A DNA stretch of 12,692 nucleotides, taken from NCBI GenBank assembly GCA_041742695.1, contig JBGTOF010000083.1, forward strand, positions 1 to 12,692, in the 5' to 3' direction. A model generated the notes under the pieces. It was not told the origin of the DNA. It saw nothing but the letters and a program-made list of their open reading frames with translations, and did no database searches. This document shows, piece by piece, positions 1-7,355 of the stretch (positions within the stretch are counted from its first letter, which is position 1; each line of letters opens with the position of its first letter). This stretch comes from Kaiparowitsia sp041742695 (lineage in GTDB: Bacteria > Cyanobacteriota > Cyanobacteriia > Elainellales > Elainellaceae). The position numbers were made by a program, and so were the translations under genes.

Positions 1-651
1 GTTCTCCCAATTCAGCTCGTAGTCAGCTTTTTGGATGAGCGGCGCATAGGTGGCAGCAGCCTCGTCTTGGGAAATGGGCGCGATCGCCCCCTGGTCTAGT
101 CCGGCCAGCGTTTCCATAAGTACTTCTGCCGCTTGGTGGGCGAGCGATCGCGATACATCCCCAGCATGATCCATCAGACCAATGGGCAACTGGCTTTTCA
201 GCAGCATCGCGCCGGTATCCATCCCCGCATCCATCAACATGGTGGTGATGCCCGTTTCCGCCTCCCCGTGATAAAGACACCACTGAATTGGCGCGGCTCC
301 ACGATACTGCGGCAACAACGACCCATGCGCATTGACACAGCCCAAACGCGGCATCGCCAGGATTTCAGGCGATAGAATTTGCCCATAGGCAACTACCACA
401 AAGGCATCAGCCTCAGTCGCCTTGAGGTTCTCTAACGTCTCGGCATGCTTTTTGACACTGCGCGGCTGCCAAACTGGAATATCGTGGGCGATCGCCACGG
501 CCTTGATCGGAGACGGGCTGAGATCCCCACCGCGCCCACGGCGCTTGTCGGGCTGCGTCACTACCGCCACTACGTCCATCTCGGGCTGTTGCAGCAAGCG
601 TTCCAGACTGGGCACCGCAAACTCTGGCGTACCAAAAAATACAAGCTTCAT
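1..651 (-). CDS. fmt: Methionyl-tRNA formyltransferase, C-terminal part cut off by the window edge
   Basis: Transfers a formyl group from 10-formyltetrahydrofolate to the amino group of Met on initiator tRNA, in the cytoplasm, giving fMet-tRNA for translation initiation. The 217 visible codons start MKLVFFGTPEFAVPSL, the usual Fmt N-terminus, and contain NAHGSLLPQYRGAAPIQW with the catalytic-type Asn107 and His109, and MDAGMDTG with Asp145 (the Asn-His-Asp triad of formyltransferases). The visible end, LIQKADYELNWEN, corresponds to the hinge into the C-terminal tRNA-binding domain, so roughly the last third lies outside. The ATG at 651 is preceded by GAGGGG (655-660), a good ribosome binding site. 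The frame is open to base 1 with no defect. It lies 184 bp downstream of psbK, with a strong hairpin between them, so it probably has its own promoter in 652-736. Confidence 0.96.
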   Translation of the reverse strand, partial: MKLVFFGTPEFAVPSLERLLQQPEMDVVAVVTQPDKRRGRGGDLSPSPIKAVAIAHDIPVWQPRSVKKHAETLENLKATEADAFVVVAYGQILSPEILAMPRLGCVNAHGSLLPQYRGAAPIQWCLYHGEAETGITTMLMDAGMDTGAMLLKSQLPIGLMDHAGDVSRSLAHQAAEVLMETLAGLDQGAIAPISQDEAAATYAPLIQKADYELNWEN

Positions 652-736
652 CGTCCCCTCAATCCCATCGTTCTAGTGCGATCGCTTATCTTTTAAATCT
701 GTTGAGGCTATGGCCTGAGATGCATCGTCTCATCAA

Positions 737-781
737 ACAGCACTATGGCGTCTGAGCATTGCTCAGACGCCATAGTGCTGT
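737..781 (-). terminator. Near-perfect 21-bp inverted repeat, probable psbK terminator
   Basis: Arms 737-757 and 761-781 are perfect reverse complements around a 3-base loop. Read on the minus strand, the hairpin lies 54 bp after the psbK stop and is followed by GTTTGATG, which has only a short T run. A stem this long and stable would stop or stabilise a psbK transcript and separate it from fmt. Because it is symmetric it could also act on the plus strand, where TGTTTGTTCTT follows. It could instead be a dispersed palindromic repeat. Confidence 0.55.
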
Positions 782-835
782 GTTTGTTCTTAACGCTAAA
801 GAGTAGACAGATGGCTGCTATGGCCGTCTAGCCGT

Positions 836-973
836 CTATTTGAACCCTACGGCTGCTTGCCAAACAAACGCCAGCAAAAAGAAAAAGAGAGGAATAACGG
901 GCAGAACATCTACCAGGGGATCAAAGATTGCATAAGCTTCGGGCAATTTTGCGAGTAACAATGCGGCATCCAT
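836..973 (-). CDS. psbK: Photosystem II reaction centre protein K
   Basis: A 45-residue, single-span subunit of photosystem II in the thylakoid membrane, bound near CP43 and PsbZ. The translation starts MDAALLLAKLPEAYAIF and continues with DPLVDVLPVIPLFFFLLAFVW, ending QAAVGFK. KLPEAYAIFDPLVDVLPVIP and FVWQAAVGF are the family hallmarks. The first eight residues or so match the short presequence removed to give a mature protein starting at KLPEAY. The ATG at 973 has GGAGAG (981-986) seven bases upstream. The gene is monocistronic by position: a gap of about 120 bp separates it from the DUF482 gene upstream, and a strong hairpin follows. I looked for a promoter in 974-1034 and found no well-spaced -35/-10 pair. 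The identification is essentially certain despite the small size. Confidence 0.98.
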   Translation of the reverse strand: MDAALLLAKLPEAYAIFDPLVDVLPVIPLFFFLLAFVWQAAVGFK

Positions 974-1095
974 CGGTTATCTCTCCAACACAAATCTCAG
1001 AATTGAGAAGGATCTTAACACGATTGGGGGTCAATTAACGGGGCTGAGCCGTGAGTGCGGTCCCTGCCCGTGGCCCCTGTTCGCACTCTCTTGCC

Positions 1096-2316
1096 CTAAT
1101 CTGCGTGCTTGAATGGCAAATCCTGATTGATGTCGTCAATTTCTTGCTGCTCTTGGGCGTTGATCTCTCCGATATAATTACGCAGAATTTTTGCGAGGCG
1201 GGGATCATAAAAGCGATGGAGCGAATGGTTGGGGGTAGCAGGAAAGCCACGCCGTTTTTTGTGACGGCCTCCTGCGCCGGGGTCAAAAATTTGGATGCCT
1301 TGGGCGATCGCCCACCCCACCGGGCTGTAGTAACAGGCATCGAAGTGCAAGTTTTCAATGTCGTTCGTTGATCCCCAATAGCGTCCGTAGAGGCGATCGC
1401 CCTTAGTGAAGCACATCGACATGCCAATAGGGCGCTGAGAGCTGGCGTCATCATACGCGGCAAACAGCACTGTCCGGTGGCAAAAGGCAGGCTGCAGTTG
1501 CTCAAAGAACTGCCGCGACAAGTATTTACTGCCCCACCAGCCAAACTTGTCGCAGGTGTCGCAGTAAAAGTCATACATTTGCAGCAGCAAGTCCGTAGAA
1601 ATTTCGTCGCCTGTCACGGGGCGTAGGGTTAGCCCTGCAGTGGTGACCGCTTTGCGTTCGCGCTTGATGTTGCGCCGCTGGTTGGCATTGAATGATCCCA
1701 AATAGCCGTCAAAGTCCTGAAAGCCCCGGTTACGCCACACAAAACTGTGGTGCAGCCAGCTCATAAAGCCAAGTTTCTCCATGCGCGATCGCCATTCCTG
1801 ATCCACATACAGAAAATTGCAGCCAGAGATACCATTCTCTAAGCAGAACTGGTCGATAACCTGCACCATCATGGCAGTTAGTTCATCTTCGTCTTCATCT
1901 GGCGCAATCAAAAAGCGATATCCCTCTGCCGGGGTCACAGGCGACATGCCCAACAGCTTAGGGTAATAGCGCACGCCAAGCCGCTCCGCTAGGTCTGCCC
2001 ATTGGTAGTCAAACACAAACTCCCCATAGCTATGGCCTTTGAGATAGAGCGGGGCGATCGCCACCAGCCGCCGCCGCGCCTCAGGTGCTGCCGTACCTGA
2101 TGGGGCAGAATCATCCTCACGCCACAGTACCAGATGATTAGGCAACCAGCCCGACTTTGCCGTCGCGCTGCCAGACTCCTCTAGATTGTGCAGCCACTCC
2201 CATTCAAAAAACGGGGTAGTCAGGGGGAGTGCCAGCGCATCCCAATCATCTTGGGGAATGTCGGAGACTGCATTGATCCACTGGGCCACATAGCGCGTCT
2301 GAATTTGGTTAACCAT
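1096..2316 (-). CDS. DUF482 / FemAB-like GNAT-fold protein
   Basis: A complete 406-residue member of the DUF482 family (Pfam FemAB_like, sometimes labelled peptidogalycan biosynthesis protein), which belongs to the GNAT acyltransferase superfamily. The reaction and substrate are not established. The family pattern runs through the whole length: WDAL near residue 25, GHSYGEFVFDYQWAD at 94-108, RYYPKLL at 116-122, FNANQRRNIKRER in the middle, then DRLYGRYWGS, LHFDACYY, IFDPGAGGRHKKRRGF and a closing helix ending RNYIGEINAQEQ. There is no signal peptide or membrane segment, so it is cytoplasmic. The ATG at 2316 is the only in-frame start close to the conserved beginning, and its ribosome binding site is weak. 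It starts 45 bp after the stop of the RibD-like gene on the same strand, so the two are probably co-transcribed. A shared function is not implied. The product is encoded without frameshifts. Confidence 0.92.
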   Translation of the reverse strand: MVNQIQTRYVAQWINAVSDIPQDDWDALALPLTTPFFEWEWLHNLEESGSATAKSGWLPNHLVLWREDDSAPSGTAAPEARRRLVAIAPLYLKGHSYGEFVFDYQWADLAERLGVRYYPKLLGMSPVTPAEGYRFLIAPDEDEDELTAMMVQVIDQFCLENGISGCNFLYVDQEWRSRMEKLGFMSWLHHSFVWRNRGFQDFDGYLGSFNANQRRNIKRERKAVTTAGLTLRPVTGDEISTDLLLQMYDFYCDTCDKFGWWGSKYLSRQFFEQLQPAFCHRTVLFAAYDDASSQRPIGMSMCFTKGDRLYGRYWGSTNDIENLHFDACYYSPVGWAIAQGIQIFDPGAGGRHKKRRGFPATPNHSLHRFYDPRLAKILRNYIGEINAQEQQEIDDINQDLPFKHAD

Positions 2317-2361
2317 GCGTTGGCAAACGGGGCAGGAGTAAGGATTGGCACTGTTCAGAAT

Positions 2362-3078
2362 TTAGCGCTGTTCTGGATTTTGTGCAGCCGATGTGGGCTG
2401 GGGCAGCACCCGATAGTGGAGAAACACCTCTTGATCAATTGGTTCTGCCGAGATCAGTTGGAGCTGGGGGGCGATCGCCGCTGCCCAGCCGAGCCCTTCT
2501 ACTGGCGTAGGAGCCTCATGTCCTCCCAACACCAACGGGCAAACCGTTAGCCAAAGCTCATGCACGCGCTGATGCGCCATCAGTGACGCCACCAGCGCCC
2601 CGCCCCCCATCACCACCAAGCGTTGCAATCCCGACTCATAGAGCGCAGGCAGCGTATCCTGCCAAGTGGTATCAGGTAGTGTAGAATCCTGCCAAATGTG
2701 GTGAAAGAGTCCGCCCGTCTCCCAGGCGATCGCACCTGTGGGTGTTGTGATTAGCCCACGCGGCACGGGCTGCTGAAAAAACCGCCACTGACGATCAAGC
2801 TGTCCAGTGGTAGAGCAGACAATGTGGATCGGCTGGTCAGGCTGCTGTCGCTGCTGCCGCTGCCGAATTAGGTCGGGGTTGGTGAGCGGCAGGGTTGTGC
2901 CATAGGCGCGCAGCGTATTCGCCCCAAATAGGGTTGCATCGGCTAGCGCCAACTGCGCTTCTAAATGAGCTTTGTCGGCGGCAGACCCAAACCGGGCGGG
3001 CGATCGCGCTACATCTGCAATTTTGCCGTCGGCACTCATCGCCAACACCACCGTGACATGGGGAAAAGAGGGAGCCAT
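2362..3078 (-). CDS. RibD C-terminal domain family reductase
   Basis: A 238-residue protein made only of the RibD C-terminal (dihydrofolate-reductase-like) domain. In riboflavin synthesis this fold reduces the ribosyl side chain of a pyrimidine intermediate with NADPH. Stand-alone copies also act on other substrates, so the exact substrate here is open. Visible motifs are VTVVLAMSADGKIA (8-21) with the typical S-x-DGKIA, FGSAADKAHLE (30-40), ADATLFGANTLRAYG (46-60), the nucleotide-binding VVMGGGALVASL (155-166) and VHELWLTVCPLVLGG (172-186). The N-terminal cytidine-deaminase-like domain of bifunctional RibD is absent. A Gln-rich stretch (QRQQRQQPDQ, about 73-82) looks like a surface loop. The ATG at 3078 gives the expected family start, and the ribosome binding site (AGG) is weak. 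It is the first gene of a probable unit with the DUF482 gene and diverges from the kinase gene across 203 bp. Confidence 0.88.
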   Translation of the reverse strand: MAPSFPHVTVVLAMSADGKIADVARSPARFGSAADKAHLEAQLALADATLFGANTLRAYGTTLPLTNPDLIRQRQQRQQPDQPIHIVCSTTGQLDRQWRFFQQPVPRGLITTPTGAIAWETGGLFHHIWQDSTLPDTTWQDTLPALYESGLQRLVVMGGGALVASLMAHQRVHELWLTVCPLVLGGHEAPTPVEGLGWAAAIAPQLQLISAEPIDQEVFLHYRVLPQPTSAAQNPEQR

Positions 3079-3202
3079 AAAGACCTATCGCAAGCATCAG
3101 GACATTAGCACAAGGCAATCACACCCGACGACTTCATCGACTTTATACAGTTTGTTTGCTGCACGGATGCGAAAATAGAGTAACGTGAGCCATGATGGAC
3201 TT

Positions 3203-3263
3203 CGAGTCAGCATCGCTTTCAAAACGTGATTCTAAAAACTGACTCGCGGAACTGACTCGCGCA
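3203..3263. promoter_or_regulatory. Tandem 13-bp repeats with an inverted half copy before the kinase gene
   Basis: ACTGACTCGCGGA (3238-3250) is followed directly by ACTGACTCGCGCA (3251-3263), differing in one base. CGAGTCAG at 3203-3210 is the reverse complement of the CTGACTCG core of both copies. The set ends 18 bp before the kinase start codon, in the divergent spacer shared with the RibD-like gene. Repeats placed like this are often operator sites, perhaps for the response regulator partnered with the kinase, but no regulator is known. I saw no clear promoter or ribosome binding site for the kinase in this spacer. Confidence 0.35.
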
Positions 3264-3281
3264 TCCGCAAACACGTGTCCT

Positions 3282-5312
3282 ATGTCAGGCCAGACTTCCT
3301 TTCGTCGTCTCCTGCTAACGCGAATTTTGGTGTTTAGCATTCCAATTTTGCTGCTGGGGGTTGCGGTCACATTTCGCAAGGCTCGCTCCAGTCTGCTGGA
3401 AACCGCACGGCAAAATTTAACGGAGAGTGCAGTCCGCAAAGCAAGCCTGATCGAAGATACTGTGAACTCGCTGCAAACTGATTTGGCGATCGCCGCTCAA
3501 ACTCAGGCCCTTCAGGCAGCAGAGTTAGAGTCATCCCAAGCCTTTTTAACTCAACTACAAGAGCGGTTGTCGGGCGCTAAATGCCTACAGCTATCAGAGC
3601 CGGGCTCTAACCGGGTGCTCGCAAGCACCTGCGGCACTCAGACCATTACTTCCAGTGAAGAATTTCCCTGGCCTGACCAGCTATCGTCCATTAAGCGCGA
3701 CCTATTCAATCGCTTCGTGGTCAACCCAGAGCCAACTCGGCGCCTCCCGCTCGTTGAAAACTACAGCCATCTCGACTTGGTGATTAGCACCCCTGTCTAT
3801 GACCTAAATGGTCGCCTGCGCTATAGCCTTAGCCTGCAAGCGCTCGTGCAGCAGATGGAAGTGGCTGATCCATGGTCGCTGACCGGGTTCACTGTAGTGA
3901 TCGACCAGAATGGGACATTTCTCGCGCATCCCATATCCGACCGGGTAGGGCGTAGTATTGCCTTAGAAGGAGACAGCGATCGCTTTGAAGATATTCTGCG
4001 AAACACCCAGCGAGGCGTTCGAGATGTGCGGCATCTGTTTGACTTTACGGGCGATCGCACTGAATGGCTAGCTGGGTTTAGCCCCTCAACTATCACCACC
4101 CTGCCGGATGAGCAGCAAACCTGGACCGTGCTCGCCGTGACAGATTTAGACATGGCACTCCAAGGGCTACAGGACATTACCTTGACACTGCTTCTCACCA
4201 CAGGCGGGTTGATTGCAGCGCACGTGCTAGCAATGCTCTACACCGCCCGTGACCTTGCACGGCCCATTGAAAAACTGGGTGTCTATGCCCGTGATTTGCA
4301 GCAAAGTGTCTTCAACCACGAAGCCCACACTCCTAAAGATTTCCGCGTTCGCGAAATCAACCAACTATCAAACGTGCTGCATGGCATGGTGCTCAGTTTA
4401 GAACAGCGGGCAGACGAACTCGAAAGTGCTTGGCAAGAGGCCGAAGCCGCCAACAAGTTAAAAAGCGACTTTTTAACCACCACCTCTCACGAACTGCGCA
4501 CTCCCCTTAATGCAATTATTGGCTGTGTTCAACTGGTGCAAGATGGCTATTGTGACAGCCGAGAAGAAGAGCTAGACCTGCTCTATCAAGCCAACAAAGC
4601 AGCAAAGCATCTGCTCGATATTATTAACCTGCTCCTTGATATTCGCAGCATTGAAGAAGATAAGATGCGGCTGTTTATTGAAAAGCACGATTTATGCCAA
4701 ACCATCCAAGAGGTCATTGGACTGCAGGCAGTCGAAATTCAGCGCAAAAATCTAGTGCTGATTGCACCAGAAATGTCGGTGCCGGTCATGGTGAAAGTCG
4801 ATGCCTCTAAACTGCGTCAAGTGATGCTCAACGTCGTATCCAATGCCGTGAAATTTACCGATGAAGGCGGCATCTATATCCACCTGCGACTCGAATATCG
4901 CCATACGCCGGTGCTGAATGGAGCAAATGAACCGCAAAATGGCACAGCTCCTATCAGTGATGTGGAAGAGCCGCTGCATGTGTTGCCTTGGGTTGTAGTG
5001 TCCGTCAAAGATACAGGGATTGGCATTGCTCCCGATCAACAGGGCAGCCTATTTCGGCCCTTTGCGATGGCAGATGGCTCTACCACTCGCAAGAAAGAGG
5101 GCACAGGACTAGGGTTAGCGATTTCTCGCAATCTGATCAACCGCATGGGTGGCGACATTCAACTCTTTAGCGAAGGGTTGGATCTGGGTACTACGGTAGA
5201 AATGGCACTGCCAATTGCAGAGGGAGCCGAGCGTCTGCAAGCCGTGATTAATCAGATCGACGACCCGTCGAAAGATGTGATTCAGCTTGTTGTCGGCGCT
5301 AACGATGCGTAG
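3282..5312 (+). CDS. Membrane-bound sensor histidine kinase with Cache-type sensor domain
   Basis: A 676-residue transmembrane sensor kinase of a two-component system. In order: TM1 at about 15-31; an outer domain of about 265 residues with Cache-like signatures (LVISTPVYDLNGRLRYSLSL and VVIDQNGTFLAHP); TM2 at about 300-320; a HAMP-type linker (DLARPIEKLGVYARDLQQ); the dimerisation/phosphoacceptor domain with FLTTTSHELRTPLNAIIG (His403); and a HATPase domain with N box LRQVMLNVVSNAVKF (Asn521), DTGIGIA (Asp577) and GTGLGLAIS (from Gly607). All catalytic boxes are intact. There is no receiver domain and no response-regulator gene in the window, so it is an orphan kinase here. The outer domain holds two cysteines, Cys101 and Cys117, that could form a disulfide. 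The start ATG lacks a clear ribosome binding site, but TM1 begins at the expected distance from it. Signal and regulon are unknown. I cannot assign it to a named cyanobacterial Hik. Confidence 0.94.
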   Translation: MSGQTSFRRLLLTRILVFSIPILLLGVAVTFRKARSSLLETARQNLTESAVRKASLIEDTVNSLQTDLAIAAQTQALQAAELESSQAFLTQLQERLSGAKCLQLSEPGSNRVLASTCGTQTITSSEEFPWPDQLSSIKRDLFNRFVVNPEPTRRLPLVENYSHLDLVISTPVYDLNGRLRYSLSLQALVQQMEVADPWSLTGFTVVIDQNGTFLAHPISDRVGRSIALEGDSDRFEDILRNTQRGVRDVRHLFDFTGDRTEWLAGFSPSTITTLPDEQQTWTVLAVTDLDMALQGLQDITLTLLLTTGGLIAAHVLAMLYTARDLARPIEKLGVYARDLQQSVFNHEAHTPKDFRVREINQLSNVLHGMVLSLEQRADELESAWQEAEAANKLKSDFLTTTSHELRTPLNAIIGCVQLVQDGYCDSREEELDLLYQANKAAKHLLDIINLLLDIRSIEEDKMRLFIEKHDLCQTIQEVIGLQAVEIQRKNLVLIAPEMSVPVMVKVDASKLRQVMLNVVSNAVKFTDEGGIYIHLRLEYRHTPVLNGANEPQNGTAPISDVEEPLHVLPWVVVSVKDTGIGIAPDQQGSLFRPFAMADGSTTRKKEGTGLGLAISRNLINRMGGDIQLFSEGLDLGTTVEMALPIAEGAERLQAVINQIDDPSKDVIQLVVGANDA

Positions 5313-5341
5313 TAAGAGTGAAGGCTAATGCGGGAGTCAAA

Positions 5342-5514
5342 CTTAAAAATAGCCTGGGTTCGGGATAAGCTCAAACCCTGATGTGCCGTGCGTAACTCAC
5401 GCAGCACATCAAAAGTTTTGGGATACCGCACGGCGCACGGTGTTCCAAAATCCTCTTGACTCAAGTTGACGTTAAGAGGGTTTTGGGTCTATCTCAAACT
5501 CAGGCTTTATTAAG
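5342..5514. other. Convergent spacer element with overlapping inverted repeats
   Basis: The 383-bp spacer between the kinase and NTRC stop codons (5313-5695) holds no credible ORF but dense dyad symmetry. Outer arms 5342-5360 and 5497-5514 pair imperfectly (CTTAA...AGCCTGGGTT with AACTCAGGCT...TTAAG). Inside, GATGTGC/TGCGT (5380-5393) pairs with ACGCA/GCACATC (5399-5410). TTTTGGGATACCG (5416-5428) pairs with CGGTGTTCCAAAA (5438-5450). CCAAAATCCTCTT (5445-5457) pairs with AAGAGGGTTTTGG (5474-5486). The last two stems share 5445-5450, so they exclude each other in one molecule. Simple explanations are termination or 3'-end protection for the kinase transcript. A decayed palindromic mobile repeat or a small RNA are alternatives. 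Confidence 0.5.
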
Positions 5515-5558
5515 ATCGACGCTACCGTACCGTTGCAATTGGTTAGACATAAAGCACA

Positions 5559-5589
5559 TTGGGGTGGGCTCTAGTAGAGCTCACCCCAA
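5559..5589 (-). terminator. 14-bp stem hairpin, candidate NTRC terminator
   Basis: TTGGGGTGGGCTCT (5559-5572) pairs with AGAGCTCACCCCAA (5576-5589) around AGT, with one G-U pair. It lies about 107 bp beyond the NTRC stop on the minus strand and is followed there by TGTGCTTTATG, without a real T run. It is GC-rich and stable. It could serve the convergent kinase gene as well. Confidence 0.45.
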
Positions 5590-5610
5590 CATGTAGTACC
5601 CTATGTCGCA

Positions 5611-5635
5611 GCGATTTTCAATTGCCTAAAATCGC
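5611..5635 (-). terminator. Small AT-rich hairpin after NTRC
   Basis: GCGATTTT (5611-5618) and AAAATCGC (5628-5635) form a perfect 8-bp stem with a 9-base loop, 61 bp after the NTRC stop. No T tract follows outside the stem, so a terminator role is only possible, not shown. Confidence 0.28.
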
Positions 5636-5695
5636 GGTATTGACGCAAGAGCTAAGCCCATGACCTCCGTAGAGACGGTGCTCCAACATTGCCCA

Positions 5696-7078
5696 TTACT
5701 GTGCAAGTGCCATCTCTGCATGCTCTTCAATCGTCTTCCGATACTCGCTCTTTTGCTTTACCCCAATCATCTGACCAACCATGGCTTTGTCTTTAAAGAA
5801 CTGAACCGTTGGGGTGCCTGTAATACCAGCAGATTCCGCAATGTCAGGATCTTGCTCAATGTCGATTTCAATGTAGTGAATCTTGCCTTCAAACTCATTC
5901 ACCACTTTATCGAGCATGGGCTTGAGGGTGTGACAAGGGCCGCAGGTCGGCGAGGCATACTTCACCATGATGAGGCGATCGCTCTCATGGTAAATCTTCC
6001 TTAGTGCATAGCCGCCCAAATGGCGCGTCCGCAAAATATCAAACTCTGCAGTCTCCTGATACTCCGGCTTATGCTCACTATCCTGATCGCTCTTCTCAGA
6101 GGCCTCGGTTTGATGGAACTCCTGTAGCAAGTCATTGGCAGAGAGGTAACGCTCAGCCAGCAGAGCCGCCATGCAGCCCGTGCCCGCTGCCGAAATCGCC
6201 TGACGATACTCATGATCCTGGACATCACCGGCTGCGTAGACGCCCACTACACTTGTTTCTACATCGTTGTGAGTAACGATATAGCCCACGTCATCCAAAT
6301 CAATCTGCTCGCGGAACAAATCGGTGTTGGGCTTGTGTCCGATGGCGTAGAACAGTCCCTTTACTGCCAGGTCAGACAGTTCTCCAGTCTTGTTGTTGTG
6401 CAGTTTTATGCCTGACAGCAATCCGTTTTCGCCATACACATCCTTAGGGGAAGTGTTCCAATGCACGGTGATTTTTGGGTTGCGGAGCACTCTATCCTGC
6501 ATGGCTTTACTGGCGCGCATTTTGTCGCCTCGCACCAATAAATGCACATGTGACCCATATTTGGTCAGGTACACAGCCTCCTCCGCCGCAGAATCTCCAC
6601 CCCCAATTACTGCCAGGTCTGAATTGCGGAAAATCGGCGTAGCTCCGTCGCAGATAGCGCAGGCTGAGATCCCCTTACTCCAATAGTTATGCTCACTGGG
6701 TAGCCCCAAGCGCTTCGCGGTAGCTCCAGTTGCAATGATTACACTATGAGCGTGAACTTCTCGCTCTTCTGAGCGAATGACAAAGGGGCGCTGGCTAAAA
6801 TCAGCGAACGTTACATCTTCAGTTACCAGTTCTGCTCCCCAACGCACTGCCTGAGCTTTCATGTTGCTCATGAGCTCGGGCCCAGTGATGCCATCGGGAA
6901 AGCCAGGAAAGTTTTCCACTTCGGTCGTGGTCATCAGCTGACCACCAGGCAAACCGCCCGCCTGAAACCCTTCAAACATGAAAGGCTTTAGGTTTGCGCG
7001 CGCTGCATAAATTGCAGCAGTGTATCCAGCAGGACCCGACCCGATAATAACTACATTCTCAACCGTTGGGGTTGCCAT
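5696..7078 (-). CDS. trxB: NADPH-thioredoxin reductase with fused thioredoxin domain (NTRC)
   Basis: A 460-residue flavoprotein joining a thioredoxin reductase (about 1-315) to a thioredoxin domain (about 350-455) through a hydrophilic linker. In oxygenic phototrophs NTRC passes electrons from NADPH through FAD and both disulfides to 2-Cys peroxiredoxin and other targets, and stays active in the dark. Seen here: FAD-binding GSGPAGYTAAIYAARANL (13-30), redox centre CAICDG (Cys140, Cys143), NADPH-binding GGGDSA (159-164), FAD site GVYAAGDVQD (279-288), and thioredoxin site PTCGPC (Cys379, Cys382) with the cis-proline motif GTPTVQFF. TCGPC in place of WCGPC is usual for NTRC. The arginine cluster for the NADPH phosphate reads LVRGDKMR, with Gly184 where many relatives have a basic residue. 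The ATG at 7078 fits the family start; the ribosome binding site (AGAAG) is weak. It is transcribed alone, divergent from dnaK. The symbol ntrC is avoided because it also names a nitrogen regulator. Confidence 0.97.
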   Translation of the reverse strand: MATPTVENVVIIGSGPAGYTAAIYAARANLKPFMFEGFQAGGLPGGQLMTTTEVENFPGFPDGITGPELMSNMKAQAVRWGAELVTEDVTFADFSQRPFVIRSEEREVHAHSVIIATGATAKRLGLPSEHNYWSKGISACAICDGATPIFRNSDLAVIGGGDSAAEEAVYLTKYGSHVHLLVRGDKMRASKAMQDRVLRNPKITVHWNTSPKDVYGENGLLSGIKLHNNKTGELSDLAVKGLFYAIGHKPNTDLFREQIDLDDVGYIVTHNDVETSVVGVYAAGDVQDHEYRQAISAAGTGCMAALLAERYLSANDLLQEFHQTEASEKSDQDSEHKPEYQETAEFDILRTRHLGGYALRKIYHESDRLIMVKYASPTCGPCHTLKPMLDKVVNEFEGKIHYIEIDIEQDPDIAESAGITGTPTVQFFKDKAMVGQMIGVKQKSEYRKTIEEHAEMALAQ

Positions 7079-7115
7079 GGCTTCTATATAAACTCATAAC
7101 GACTACGCTTAACTT

Positions 7116-7145
7116 AGCATACCGTAACTTTCCTAAAAAAGTAAA
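7116..7145 (-). promoter_or_regulatory. Candidate promoter of the NTRC gene
   Basis: On the minus strand TTTACT (7140-7145) and TATGCT (7116-7121) are separated by 18 bases; each matches four of six consensus positions. Transcription would start about 30 bases before the ATG. This is a pattern match only. Confidence 0.3.
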
Positions 7146-7355
7146 GAGGAAAGCGATCGCTCTGGATAATTCAGTATAAATTCGCAGTCCTTGGGCAAGT
7201 CCCTAAGGTCTGAACAGGCCGTGATTGCAATGCGGGCTAAGCGTTGCTCGAGACCCTTCTATGGTGCTGTCATAGTGCTGCTAATTAGCGCTATTCAAAG
7301 AGCTGGCTGGTTCTACTGACTAATCTATGAGCCGCAACTTTAGAGAGCGATCGCC

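Noticed and set aside
1035..1574. 179-codon minus-strand frame overlapping the DUF482 gene
   Set aside because: It overlaps a well-matched family protein in another frame on the same strand and has a low-quality, Ser/Thr/Arg-rich composition.
5313..5695. tRNA or CRISPR array in the structured spacer
   Set aside because: No T-loop GTTCRA motif, no cloverleaf and no regularly spaced identical repeats; the repeats are inverted, not direct.
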